A DNA stretch of 64,000 nucleotides. Origin: Roseovarius amoyensis. Lineage in GTDB: Bacteria; Pseudomonadota; Alphaproteobacteria; Rhodobacterales; Rhodobacteraceae. The stretch spans positions 62,001 to 126,000 of the forward strand of contig NZ_QITQ01000001.1 of assembly GCF_003260265.1 (NCBI RefSeq), in the 5' to 3' direction. Numbering within the stretch: position 1 is the first letter of the stretch; every line of letters starts with the position of its first letter. Below are positions 7,765-16,311 of this stretch, in pieces. The notes beneath the pieces were generated by a model. The model was not told the origin of the DNA, searched no databases, and saw only the letters and a program-made list of their open reading frames with translations. Made by a program: the position numbers and the translations under genes.

Positions 7765-10565
7765 TCCTGCTTCCCTTCATACCCTGCCAGCGCGGCGTCG
7801 ATCACCGCCGCCGCCCGGCCTGTCGCCTCTTCCAGTTCCACCTGCGCATCGGCCAGCGTTTCCGCGCCCGTGGCGCGCAGCAGGAACGCCAGCGCGCCCT
7901 CGCCCATGCCCTTGGGGTCAAGCGGCCGGTCGGACAGCAGACGCGCCGCCTGCAACACGGCCCGGCAAAGCCGAAAGGCGCGCGCCAACGCGTCCCTGCC
8001 GGCGTCATCCAGCCACCCACAAGCGACACATGCGTCAAGTCCGGCCATCACGTCGCGGGCCGGTTCGGCCGCCATCAGGCTGCCGGCCTGCGCCACCAGC
8101 TCGATCTCCTGCAACCGGCCGGGGCCGAGCTTGGTATCCCACGGCCCCGCCGGGTGCTTGGCCTCGGCGACGCGGCGGCGCATGTCGGCCACCCCCGGCA
8201 GCACGCGGTCCCGCGCGCCCTTTTCCGCCAGCAGGGCACGGCGGAACTCCTCGACATCGCGGGCCAGATCATCCGGCCCCGCCAGCACGCGGGCGCGGGT
8301 CAGCGCCAGATGTTCCCACACCCACGCCTCGTTGCGCTGATAGTCCCGGAACGCGCCCCAGCCTGTCGCAACCGGCCCCTGGTTGCCCGACGGCCGCAGC
8401 CGCATGTCGACCTCGTAAAGGCGCCCCTCGGCCATCGGCACGCTGAGCGCGGTGATCAGCGCCTGGGTGAGGCGGGCGTAATAGGTGCGCGACGCCAGCG
8501 GGCGGCGGCCCTCTGACGCCTCGACGCCATCAGCATCGTAGATCACGATCAGGTCCAGGTCGGAGCCCGCATTCAGCCGCCCGGCGCCCAGCGAGCCCAT
8601 TCCGACCACCACCGCGCCGCGCCCCGGCGGGGTGCCATGCTTGGTTGCGAACTGCGCGACGACCACCGGCCACAGCGCCCCGATCACCGCCGCCGCAAGA
8701 TCGGCATATTGCGCGCCGGTCTCGGCCGTGCCGGTCAGCCCGCGCAGATGATGCACGCCGATGCGGAAATGCCATTCCTTGGCCCAGCGCCGTGCGGTGT
8801 CGAGCTTGCGTTCGTAATCCTCTTCATGCGCCAGCCGCTCTGCCAGATCCGCCTGCAAGACGGCATCGCCCGGCCAGGGGGCAAAGAAATCCCCCGCGAT
8901 AACCGCGTCCAGAACCCCCGCATTCTGCGACAGATATTCCGCCAGCCGGGGCGAAGTGCCGGCGACGTCGATCAGCAGATCGACCAGGTGCGGATTGGCT
9001 TCGAACAGGGAAAGAACCTGAACTCCGGCCGGCAACCCCCTGAGAAAGCTGTCAAACGTCAGCAGCGCCTGCGCGGGTTCCACCGCCCGGGCCAGCCGGG
9101 ACAGAATCTCGGGCCTGAGGCGGTTGAATATCTCCACAGCCCGGGTCGAACGCAGCGCCGGGTAGTCGGGCCAGCGCGCGATGATCTCTGGGTCCAGCCC
9201 GGCATCGGGCGCGGGCGCCGGGTCCGATGCGCCCCCTTGGGCATCGCAAGGGGCGAAAAAACTCTCGATCGTGTCATGCACCTCTGACAGTCGGTCACGC
9301 AGGTCTGCCTCCAGCCCGCCTTGGTCGCGGTCCATGAAGGCCGCAAGGCGCGCGAACTCTTCGTCCGTCGTGGGCAGCTTGTGGGTCTGCTCGTCGCGCA
9401 GCATCTGCAAGCGGTGCTCGACCTCGCGGTGAAAGCGGTAATGCCCGGCCAGCATCCCGGCCACATCCCCCGGCACCCAGCCCTGTTCGGCCAGCCGTTC
9501 CAGCCCCTCGCAGGTGCCGCGCACCCGCAGATCGGGGTCGCGCCCGCCCGCGATCAACTGCCGTGTCTGGGTAAAGAACTCGATCTCGCGGATGCCGCCC
9601 CGGCCCAGCTTCATGTCATGGCCGGGCAGGTTCAGCGCCCCGCCCACGCCCTTGTGGGCACGGATGCGCAGGCGCATGTTGTGGGCGTCCTCGATGGCGG
9701 CGAAATCCAGGTGCTTGCGCCACACGAACGGCCGCAACACGTCGAGAAACCGTTCACCGGCCGCGATGTCGCCGGCGGCGGGACGCGCCTTGATATAGGC
9801 GGCGCGTTCCCATGTGCGCCCAAGGCTTTCGTAATAGGTTTCCGCCGCCGCCATCGCCATGCAGACCGGCGTGACCGAAGGGTCGGGACGCAGCCGCAGA
9901 TCGGTGCGAAAGACATAGCCCTCGGGCGTGCGGTCACCCAGATGGGCAGCCATCTTGCGCGTTGCCCGCACGAAGGCCGACCGCGCATCGTGAAAATCGT
10001 CACGCTCGAACCGGGTTTCATCAAACAGGCAGATCAGGTCGATGTCCGAGCTGTAGTTCAGCTCTCCCGCGCCCATCTTGCCCATCGCAAGCACCACCAT
10101 GCCACCGGCCTCGGCCAGGTCGGCCTCGCCCATGCCGGGCAGCTTGCCGCGCCGTATCTCGGGCTCCAGCCCCGCTCGCAGCGCCACGCCCACTGCCAGG
10201 TCGGCGAATTGGGTCAGCCGGCCTGTCACCTCTTCCAGCGGCCAGACGCCCGCCAGATCGGCCAGCGCAAGCAGCAGCGCCACCCGCCGCTTGGCCTGCC
10301 TCAGCGCCACGGGCGCCGCGTCCGGCGCTGCCTCGCCCGCCTCTGCCAGCACCGCATCGAACGCCGCCTCTGGGTCGGACAGCGCCTCTTCCAGCCAGTC
10401 ACGTTCCCCCTCGACCAGCCCTTTCAGAAAGGGGCTGCATCCGGCCGCGCCCTCGATCAGATCGGCCAGTTCCGGCGCCAGCCCTGCGGCCAGCGCGCGC
10501 GCCTCGTCCCCCTGTTCGGGGTCATACGGGCGGGGACAGCGGGTCATGCGGGGTACGAATTTCAT
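7761..10565 (-). CDS. glnE: Bifunctional glutamine synthetase adenylyltransferase/adenylyl-removing enzyme
   Basis: The protein has 934 residues and adds or removes AMP on the regulatory tyrosine of glutamine synthetase in response to PII. Two nucleotidyltransferase domains are visible: the N-terminal adenylyl-removing one (MGKMGAGELNYSSDIDLI, about residue 160) and the C-terminal adenylylating one (GMGSLGAGRLNAGSDLDLI, about residue 655), both with the GS..D.D signature. The linker contains the family's R.GRGGIREIEFF motif. The length matches alphaproteobacterial GlnE. An alternative start six codons downstream (MTRCPRP) is possible. No glnA or glnB lies next to it. Confidence 0.95.
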   Translation of the reverse strand: MKFVPRMTRCPRPYDPEQGDEARALAAGLAPELADLIEGAAGCSPFLKGLVEGERDWLEEALSDPEAAFDAVLAEAGEAAPDAAPVALRQAKRRVALLLALADLAGVWPLEEVTGRLTQFADLAVGVALRAGLEPEIRRGKLPGMGEADLAEAGGMVVLAMGKMGAGELNYSSDIDLICLFDETRFERDDFHDARSAFVRATRKMAAHLGDRTPEGYVFRTDLRLRPDPSVTPVCMAMAAAETYYESLGRTWERAAYIKARPAAGDIAAGERFLDVLRPFVWRKHLDFAAIEDAHNMRLRIRAHKGVGGALNLPGHDMKLGRGGIREIEFFTQTRQLIAGGRDPDLRVRGTCEGLERLAEQGWVPGDVAGMLAGHYRFHREVEHRLQMLRDEQTHKLPTTDEEFARLAAFMDRDQGGLEADLRDRLSEVHDTIESFFAPCDAQGGASDPAPAPDAGLDPEIIARWPDYPALRSTRAVEIFNRLRPEILSRLARAVEPAQALLTFDSFLRGLPAGVQVLSLFEANPHLVDLLIDVAGTSPRLAEYLSQNAGVLDAVIAGDFFAPWPGDAVLQADLAERLAHEEDYERKLDTARRWAKEWHFRIGVHHLRGLTGTAETGAQYADLAAAVIGALWPVVVAQFATKHGTPPGRGAVVVGMGSLGAGRLNAGSDLDLIVIYDADGVEASEGRRPLASRTYYARLTQALITALSVPMAEGRLYEVDMRLRPSGNQGPVATGWGAFRDYQRNEAWVWEHLALTRARVLAGPDDLARDVEEFRRALLAEKGARDRVLPGVADMRRRVAEAKHPAGPWDTKLGPGRLQEIELVAQAGSLMAAEPARDVMAGLDACVACGWLDDAGRDALARAFRLCRAVLQAARLLSDRPLDPKGMGEGALAFLLRATGAETLADAQVELEEATGRAAAVIDAALAGYEGKQE

Positions 10566-10651
10566 TTCGCCAGTGATACAAGAGCGGCCGGGCTGGTCAA
10601 TGCCACCGGTTCGGTCCAGGCAAAGACCATGACGAGAAAGGAGCGGCCCAC

Positions 10652-11119
10652 ATGTCCAAAAGTCTCAAACGAGTCATCCGCGCGCTTGCCGATGGCGGCC
10701 TCGACAGCATCCCCCGAGAGGTCGGCCAGGCGGCGACGGCGCAGGCGGCGGCCGACCTGATCGGCTGCACGCTGGACCAGATCGCCAAGTCGATCATCTT
10801 TCGCGGGCAGGACAGCGGCGCGGCGATCCTGTTCATCACCGCCGGCGGCAACCGGGTCGACCCAGCCAAGGCATCGGCGCTGGCAGGCGAGGCGCTGGAC
10901 AAGGCCGACGCCGCACTGATCCGGGCGCAGACCGGTTTCGTGATCGGCGGTGTGGCCCCCATCGGCCACCTGACCCCGCCGCGCACCTTCTTCGACCCGC
11001 GGCTCATGGAATTCGACACCGTCTGGGCCGCCGCCGGCACGCCGCGGCACGTCTTTCCCGCCGCCCCGGCCGACCTGCTGCGCCTTTCCGGGGCGCAAGA
11101 GGCGAATTTCATCGCCTGA
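10652..11119 (+). CDS. YbaK/EbsC-family aminoacyl-tRNA deacylase
   Basis: The protein has 155 residues and spans a complete YbaK/ProX-type domain: DLIGCTLDQIAKSIIFRG near residue 35-50, the catalytic-pocket TGFVIGGVAPIGH near 95-107, and FDPRLMEFDTVWAAAGTP towards the end. Such proteins hydrolyse mischarged tRNA (for example Cys-tRNAPro). The start at 10652 has AAAGGAG 8-10 nt upstream. It is divergent from glnE with a short shared intergenic region. Which of the YbaK, ProXp-ala or other specificities applies cannot be told. Confidence 0.88.
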   Translation: MSKSLKRVIRALADGGLDSIPREVGQAATAQAAADLIGCTLDQIAKSIIFRGQDSGAAILFITAGGNRVDPAKASALAGEALDKADAALIRAQTGFVIGGVAPIGHLTPPRTFFDPRLMEFDTVWAAAGTPRHVFPAAPADLLRLSGAQEANFIA

Positions 11120-11136
11120 TCCTGCTTCTTTCTGGT

Positions 11137-11180
11137 TGGAAATACCCCGGGGGCGCGGGGGCGGAGCCCCCGTATTTCCA
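11137..11180. repeat. GC-rich stem-loop downstream of the YbaK gene
   Basis: Outer arms TGGAAATAC (11137-11145) and GTATTTCCA (11172-11180) pair perfectly and enclose an inner CGGGGGC/GCCCCCG pairing. It lies 17 nt after the YbaK stop. There is no T-tract, so it may be a REP-type repeat or an mRNA 3'-end stabiliser rather than a simple terminator. Confidence 0.6.
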
Positions 11181-11205
11181 CTGAGAAACGTGGCTTTGCC
11201 TTCTT

Positions 11206-11285
11206 AATGTAAAAAACCTTCACATTCCCCCTTGCAAACCGGCCGGGCAGTTCCGATCTGATGTAATGTGAAAGACATTTACATT
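11206..11285. promoter_or_regulatory. Two AATGTRAA-N5-TTYACATT operator-like palindromes
   Basis: Two 21-bp imperfect palindromes lie at 11206-11226 and 11265-11285, in opposite orientation and starting 59 bp apart (AATGTAAA/TTCACATT and AATGTGAA/TTTACATT). They sit 30-110 bp upstream of the DUF2852 gene, so they probably bind a dimeric regulator controlling it. I do not recognise the motif as that of a known regulator. Confidence 0.55.
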
Positions 11286-11314
11286 TGATCCGCAACTCTC
11301 GAAAGGACCACTGC

Positions 11315-11764
11315 ATGAACACGCTCGCCTCTTCCTCTCCCCATGCCACGGGCTTTTCCGGCTGGCTTTCCCGTGCCGAGGCGTGGCTCGACCGCAAGGG
11401 CAAGGGCGCCTGGATCGCGGCCATGGTCGTCGCCTTCATCCTGTTCTGGCCGCTCGGCCTTGCCCTTCTCGCCTACATGATCTGGGGCAAGAAAATGATC
11501 TGTTCATCCCATCGCCGCCGCTGCGGCCATCGTGGCGCCGGCCTGGACCGCACCACCGGCAACTCCGCGTTCGACGCCTACCGGACCGAGACGCTGGCCC
11601 GTCTCGAACACGAACAAGCCGATTTCGAGGCCTTTCTGCAACGCCTGCGGGATGCCCGCGACAAGGCCGAGTTCGACCAGTTCATGGACGACCGCGCCAG
11701 CGCCGCCGCTGCCGAACCTCAGGGCGACGCCGAAACCGGCGCCGACACCCCCAGGGCCGGCTGA
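11315..11764 (+). CDS. DUF2852 family membrane protein
   Basis: The protein has 149 residues. One predicted membrane helix (GAWIAAMVVAFILFWPLGLALLAYMIWG, about residues 28-55) is followed by a soluble tail with the signature FDAYRTETLARLEHEQADFEAFLQRLRDARDKAEFDQFMDDR, which looks like a coiled coil. This is the DUF2852 pattern; function unknown. The ATG at 11315 has GAAAGGA 9 nt upstream; the longer frame from 11285 would start inside the palindromic operator region. Two operator-like palindromes lie upstream, suggesting tight regulation. Confidence 0.85.
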   Translation: MNTLASSSPHATGFSGWLSRAEAWLDRKGKGAWIAAMVVAFILFWPLGLALLAYMIWGKKMICSSHRRRCGHRGAGLDRTTGNSAFDAYRTETLARLEHEQADFEAFLQRLRDARDKAEFDQFMDDRASAAAAEPQGDAETGADTPRAG

Positions 11765-11825
11765 GCCGGACACCGCCGCCGGTCCGGGCTTGCCCGGGCC
11801 GGTCCCGGCTTTTATGGACAGGATC

Positions 11826-12275
11826 ATGAGCGATTACAGCTGGCATATCCCCGATCCGGTGACGCAGGCGGAATTCTACGCCGACGTCCCCGCCAAGCGG
11901 CTGATCGCCTGGGTCGCCGACACCATCCTGGTGGCGGTTATCTGTCTTTTGATCCTGCCCTTCACCGCGTTCACGGGCATCTTCTTCTTTCCCGTGCTGA
12001 TGCTGGTGGTGGGCTTTGCCTATCGCGTGGTGACGCTGGCGCGCGGCTCGGCCACCTGGGGGATGCGGCTGGTGGCGATAGAGTTCCGCACCGTTTCGGG
12101 GGCGCGGTTCGACCTGGGCATGGCGTTCCTGCACACGCTGGGCTTTACCGTGTCCTGCGCGTTCTTTCTGCTGCAGGTCGTGTCCATCGTGCTGATGCTG
12201 ACCACCGCCCGCGGCCAGGGCCTGAGCGACCACATACTGGGAACGGTCGCGCTCAATCGTCGCGCCGCGACCTGA
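11826..12275 (+). CDS. RDD family membrane protein
   Basis: The protein has 149 residues. The RDD domain covers most of it: AKRLIAWVADTILVAVICLLILP contains the family's R and D residues at the start of the first helix, and WGMRLVAIEFRTVSGARFDLGMAFLHTLG is the conserved loop before the last helices. About three membrane segments are expected. The start at 11826 is preceded by GGACAGG; an alternative ATG lies four codons upstream. It is 61 nt after the DUF2852 gene on the same strand and 76 nt before the leucyltransferase gene. Transport function is often suggested but unproven. Confidence 0.85.
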   Translation: MSDYSWHIPDPVTQAEFYADVPAKRLIAWVADTILVAVICLLILPFTAFTGIFFFPVLMLVVGFAYRVVTLARGSATWGMRLVAIEFRTVSGARFDLGMAFLHTLGFTVSCAFFLLQVVSIVLMLTTARGQGLSDHILGTVALNRRAAT

Positions 12276-12351
12276 TTTCGCACCGCTTTCCTACTTGGCG
12301 GGTGCGGGCATCGTTGTTATCTTTTGATGAAAGCGAATTTGACGAGGCTTT

Positions 12352-13182
12352 ATGCGCCACACCCTGCCGATCGCGCCGCAGTTCTACGTGACCGCGCCCC
12401 AGCCCTGCCCCTATCTTGAGGGGCGGATGGAGCGAAAGCTGTTCACGGCTCTGCAGGGGCCCGAGGCCAAGCGCCTGAACGACAGCCTGTCGAAACAGGG
12501 CTTTCGGCGGTCGCAGAACGTGCTTTACCGGCCCTCTTGCGCCGATTGCTCGGCATGCCTGTCGGCGCGTATCGACGTGGCGGCGTTTTCCCCGTCCAAG
12601 GGCCAGCGGCGCACGCTCAGGCGCAACAGCCATCTTGACCGGCGCGCCAACTCGGCCTGGGCTACCGAGGAACAATACGCGCTCTTTCGCCGCTATCTCG
12701 CCGCGCGTCACGCCAATGGCGGTATGGTCGACATGGATGCCTTCGAATTTGCCGCCATGATCGAGGAAAGCCCGATCCGCACCCGGGTGGTGGAATACAC
12801 CAACCGCGAGACCGGATCGCTGCAGGCGGTGTGCCTGACCGACGTGCTGGATGACGGCGTCAGCATGGTCTATTCGTTTTACGAGCCCGGCCTGCCGCGC
12901 CAGTCGCTGGGAACCCATATCATCCTCGACCATGTCGAGATGGCGCGCGAGGCGGGGCTGCCCTTTGTCTACCTGGGCTACTGGGTGCCCGACAGCCCCA
13001 AGATGGGCTACAAGGCCTCCTTTGCCGGGCTCGAGGTCTATGCCGGCGGCGAATGGGAAAAGATGCGCGACCCGGCCGATTACCACACCCGGCTGCACCC
13101 GCTGTCGAACGATCCGATTTCCGAACAGGTGGCCAACATCGCGTTGCCCGACCGCAGCCCGGTGCGGAAAACGTCAGGCTAA
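12352..13182 (+). CDS. bpt: Aspartate/glutamate leucyltransferase (N-end rule)
   Basis: The protein has 276 residues. It transfers leucine from Leu-tRNA to N-terminal Asp or Glu of proteins, marking them for ClpS/ClpAP degradation. Features of the Bpt/ATE family are clear: [14 protein letters not shown], the cysteine cluster [14 protein letters not shown] near residue 62-76, and the GNAT-like C-terminal half with [18 protein letters not shown]. Length and order match the family. It is the last gene of a short plus-strand group; its 3' end overlaps the convergent hydrolase-regulator gene by 4 nt. Confidence 0.93.
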   Translation: MRHTLPIAPQFYVTAPQPCPYLEGRMERKLFTALQGPEAKRLNDSLSKQGFRRSQNVLYRPSCADCSACLSARIDVAAFSPSKGQRRTLRRNSHLDRRANSAWATEEQYALFRRYLAARHANGGMVDMDAFEFAAMIEESPIRTRVVEYTNRETGSLQAVCLTDVLDDGVSMVYSFYEPGLPRQSLGTHIILDHVEMAREAGLPFVYLGYWVPDSPKMGYKASFAGLEVYAGGEWEKMRDPADYHTRLHPLSNDPISEQVANIALPDRSPVRKTSG

Positions 13183-14378
13183 AGCCCCGGCCCCGCCCCT
13201 TCGGCACAGAACGAAATCACGGCATCCACCAGTTTGCCCCAGCTTTTTTCCTGCGGCAGCGGCGCGTGATTACGCGAGTCGAGCAACATGAACCGTGCAT
13301 CCGGCAGGCGCGCCGCCATCATCCGGCTTTGCGATACCGGGTTGATCGCATCTGCGTGCGCATGCGCCAAGAGCACCGGCACGGTGACCTTCGGCAAGTC
13401 GTCTTCCACCACGAACCGATCCACCGCCATACGTTGCAGGGCCGCGTTTTCCGGCGAAATCGACTTGTTCTGAATCCGGACAAAGCTCTGCACCTGTTCT
13501 GGCGTCGCATCCGGTATGAAAAGCGCGCTGAAGGCATTCAGGAAGGCTCCGTCCTCCTGCCCCCAACCGGCACGGATGAGTCCCAGAATGGTCTCTTCAT
13601 CGATCTCACCCGGACCCGCTTGCCGATGAATGCGCCCCACGGCAAAACCGCCATACAGCACCATGCGGCTGACCCTGTCGGGGTAACGCGCGGCAAATCG
13701 GATCGCCACCGGCACCGCCTGCGATGCGGCGAAGATGGCGGGCCTTTCCAACTCGTTCGCATCCATCACCGCCTTCAGGTCGTCGACAAACGCATCGAGG
13801 GTCAGGTTGCTCACGTCACGGGTAGACAACCCCGTGCCCCGCTGGTCGTAACGATAGAGCGTGGAACTCTGCCCCAACCGGGAAAGCAATGGCGCCCAGA
13901 CGGGGCTGTCCCAGTCCAGTTCCAAGTGCGAGAGCCAGTGACTGACGCGGACCAGCGGCGGGCCTTCCCCGTGATGGGAATATGCGATCAATTCGCCATC
14001 CGATGACTTCGTGAAACGGATCGCCGGCGCAGCATGGCAAGCCACCGCACCAGCAGTTTGCGCGCTATCCCCTGTCTCGGTCTCGGCGACCATCTGGATG
14101 CCGCGCTTCGGGATTGTCCGGATGATCCTTTGCGCCTGGCCGTCATCACCCACGGCGCGCCTTGCGGCGCTTATCCGGGCGCTGACCGTTGCATCGGAAA
14201 CGTTCAGCCCGTCCCAGACCTCGTCGATCAGTTCGTCCTTGCTGATAACCGCCCCGCCGGAACCGGCCAGGACCGCCAGCAGTCGAAAGACCTGCGGCTC
14301 CAAATGCACCGGCTTGCCCCCACGGGATAATTCGTGCCGCGAAGTGTCCAGGACGCAATCTGCGAAACGGTGGATCAT
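13179..14378 (-). CDS. OmpR-type winged-helix regulator fused to an alpha/beta hydrolase
   Basis: The protein has 399 residues. Residues 1-95 form a PhoB/OmpR-type winged helix ([45 protein letters not shown]). Residues about 130-395 are an alpha/beta hydrolase ([11 protein letters not shown], then the nucleophile-elbow region [20 protein letters not shown] and a C-terminal DSRNHAPLP histidine). The elbow reads AASQA instead of the usual GxSxG, so catalysis may be weakened or the domain may act as a ligand sensor. No receiver domain is present. The ATG at 14378 begins at the natural domain boundary; a GTG at 14429 is possible but extends into unrelated sequence. Confidence 0.85.
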   Translation of the reverse strand: MIHRFADCVLDTSRHELSRGGKPVHLEPQVFRLLAVLAGSGGAVISKDELIDEVWDGLNVSDATVSARISAARRAVGDDGQAQRIIRTIPKRGIQMVAETETGDSAQTAGAVACHAAPAIRFTKSSDGELIAYSHHGEGPPLVRVSHWLSHLELDWDSPVWAPLLSRLGQSSTLYRYDQRGTGLSTRDVSNLTLDAFVDDLKAVMDANELERPAIFAASQAVPVAIRFAARYPDRVSRMVLYGGFAVGRIHRQAGPGEIDEETILGLIRAGWGQEDGAFLNAFSALFIPDATPEQVQSFVRIQNKSISPENAALQRMAVDRFVVEDDLPKVTVPVLLAHAHADAINPVSQSRMMAARLPDARFMLLDSRNHAPLPQEKSWGKLVDAVISFCAEGAGPGL

Positions 14379-14530
14379 GCACCAGCTAAGGCGTGTTCCC
14401 ACCCTGTCCGCAAGAAAAATCAGTCTCACAGTGAAATGACAAGGGAATCACAAGGGTTTCGCAAGGCCACCTTCAAGCGGTGCAGGCCGGTTCATGTTTC
14501 GATGGTTGCTGTCAATGAAAGGACGAGACT

Positions 14531-14698
14531 ATGACCGACGCGATCAAATACCGCCCTGATGGCTCTATCGATACTGATTATTACATGCGGATCGGCCGGC
14601 AAATGCGCGGCGAGCAGGCTATCAAGCTGTTTGCTGGCGATACCCCGGGCGAGAGGCGCAAGCGCTGTCGTGTCCGAAGCATCTTTGCATTCATCTGA
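14531..14698 (+). CDS. Small 55-residue protein
   Basis: The open frame from the ATG at 14531 encodes 55 residues beginning MTDAIKYRPDGSIDTDYYMR, then IGRQMRGEQAIKLFAG. A good GAAAGGA site lies 8 nt upstream. The YRPDGSIDTDYY.R pattern followed by a short amphipathic helix resembles families of tiny conserved proteins in Rhodobacterales, which supports a real gene. No signal peptide or membrane segment. Function unknown. The basic tail (GERRKRCRVR) may be less conserved. Confidence 0.6.
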   Translation: MTDAIKYRPDGSIDTDYYMRIGRQMRGEQAIKLFAGDTPGERRKRCRVRSIFAFI

Positions 14699-14837
14699 GC
14701 GGGTCTTTGATACGCCGACCGGAGTTGACCCCAGCGGGATAGCGGCAATCACTGCGGGGGTGTCAATGATGATGCCCCCGCAGGACCGGTGCAGGCTGGC
14801 CATCTCGTTCGTCCCCGTGCGGGGCCACGGCCCTGGA

Positions 14838-14849
14838 ATTTGATCAAAT
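14838..14849. promoter_or_regulatory. ATTTGATCAAAT palindrome upstream of GS-like gene
   Basis: A perfect 12-bp palindrome, ATTTGATCAAAT, lies 73 bp upstream of the first glutamine-synthetase-like gene. The same 12 bases recur upstream of the next gene in the cluster (16288-16299), which makes it a good candidate operator for a regulator of the amine pathway. Confidence 0.6.
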
Positions 14850-14921
14850 CATACTGGCGGCAATCCCGATTTGACCATAGACTGATGCCGAACCAGAACG
14901 AAACCGGCGGCGGGGCAGGTC

Positions 14922-16238
14922 ATGGAGCTTGCAGAATACCAGACAATTCGTGTCGCGGCCTGCGACATTAACGGGCAGATGCGCGGCAAACGGGTGCCCG
15001 GCAGCTATGCCGAAAAGCTGGATGAGGGCGCGGTCAGGATGCCGCTTTCGGCGCTCAACCTCGACATAACCGGGGCCGATATCGAAAACTCGCCGCTGGT
15101 GTTCGAAACCGGCGATGCCGACGGGGTGCTGCGGCCCACGGGGCGCTGCCCGGTGCCACTGCCCTGGCTGGAGGTGGCGCAACCACTGCTGCCAATGGTG
15201 ATGCACCTGGACAACGGCACCCCCTTCGACGGCGATCCGCGCCATGCGCTGGCGGCCGTGCTGGAGCGCTACGCCACTCGCGGCTGGCAGGTGCAGGCCG
15301 CGACCGAGCTGGAATTCACCCTGGTCGATGACAGCGGCGACGCGCTGGCGCCGGTGCGCAACCCCCAGACCGGGCGGCGCAGCTCCGCGCCGGGCATCCT
15401 GTCGATGAACCACATGGACGCCTTTGACGGGTTCCTGTCGGCGCTTTATGACGGCTGCGCGACGATGGGCATCCCCGCCCAGACCATCACCAGCGAGGCC
15501 GGGATCGGCCAGTTCGAGGTGACGCTCCACCACCAGGACGCGATGCGCGCCGCCGACGACACCTGGCTGTTCAAGGCGCTCGTGCGCGGGCTTGCCCGGC
15601 GCCAGGGAATGGCGGCTACCTTCATGGCCAAGCCGTTTGACGACGACGCCGGCAACGGGATGCACATGCATTTTTCGGTCCTCGACGCGGATGGGCGCAA
15701 CGTTTTCGACGATGGCGGCCCCGGCGGGACGGCCACGCTGCATGCCGCCGTTGCGGGCTGTCTGTCGGCGATGACGGCGACGACGCTGATCTTTGCCCCC
15801 CACGCCAACAGCTATGCCCGGCTGGTGCCGGGACAGCATGCCCCCACCAAGATCTGCTGGGCCTATGAGAACCGCACCGCGGCGCTGCGCATTCCCGGCG
15901 GCCCGCCGGCCGCGCGGCGGATCGAACATCGCGTGGCGGGTGGTGACATCAACCCCTACCTGATGTTCGCGGCCGTTCTGGGCGCGGCGATCACCGGGGT
16001 CGACGACAACCTTGCCCCCCCTGCCCCGATCACCGGCAACGCCTACGAGGCGGACCTGCCCCAACTGGCCCCCAGCTGGGCCGAGGCGATCGACCTGTTC
16101 GAAACCGACCCCGCCGTCACGCGCATCTTTTCCCCCGGCATGATCCGCAACCTGGTCATGACAAAGCGCCAGGAAATGCAGCTGATGCAGGGGGTGCCAC
16201 TGGCCGAGCAGTGGAAAACCTATCTCGGCACGGTATAG
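14922..16238 (+). CDS. Glutamine synthetase family protein (gamma-glutamylamine ligase type)
   Basis: The protein has 438 residues. It has the type I GS catalytic domain: ATELEFTL, EAGIGQFEVTLHHQDA, NGMHMHFSVLD (ATP/ammonia-site histidines) and the ENRTAALRIPGG.PAARRIEHRVAGGD.NPY block. It lacks the adenylylation loop of true GlnA and is shorter, as in PuuA-type enzymes that couple glutamate to an amine such as putrescine. Context supports that: a class I amidotransferase, a second GS-like gene and a PuuB-like oxidase follow in order. A palindromic operator lies upstream. The amine substrate cannot be deduced. Confidence 0.85.
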   Translation: MELAEYQTIRVAACDINGQMRGKRVPGSYAEKLDEGAVRMPLSALNLDITGADIENSPLVFETGDADGVLRPTGRCPVPLPWLEVAQPLLPMVMHLDNGTPFDGDPRHALAAVLERYATRGWQVQAATELEFTLVDDSGDALAPVRNPQTGRRSSAPGILSMNHMDAFDGFLSALYDGCATMGIPAQTITSEAGIGQFEVTLHHQDAMRAADDTWLFKALVRGLARRQGMAATFMAKPFDDDAGNGMHMHFSVLDADGRNVFDDGGPGGTATLHAAVAGCLSAMTATTLIFAPHANSYARLVPGQHAPTKICWAYENRTAALRIPGGPPAARRIEHRVAGGDINPYLMFAAVLGAAITGVDDNLAPPAPITGNAYEADLPQLAPSWAEAIDLFETDPAVTRIFSPGMIRNLVMTKRQEMQLMQGVPLAEQWKTYLGTV

Positions 16239-16286
16239 ACTGCGCATGAGGGAACTTGCCCAGGGGACCGGACCTGCGGTATCGTT

Positions 16287-16300
16287 AATTTGATCAAATT
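16287..16300. promoter_or_regulatory. AATTTGATCAAATT palindrome upstream of the amidotransferase gene
   Basis: A perfect 14-bp palindrome, AATTTGATCAAATT, ends 11 nt before the ATG at 16312 and shares its 12-bp core with the site upstream of the GS-like gene at 14922. So close to the start, a bound protein would block transcription, which suggests a repressor. Confidence 0.6.
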
Positions 16301-16311
16301 TCAGGTGATGA

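Noticed and set aside
9321-10760. A 479-codon plus-strand frame opposite glnE
   Set aside because: Shadow of glnE, which has both nucleotidyltransferase signatures on the minus strand. The plus-strand product is Gln/His/Arg-rich without motifs.
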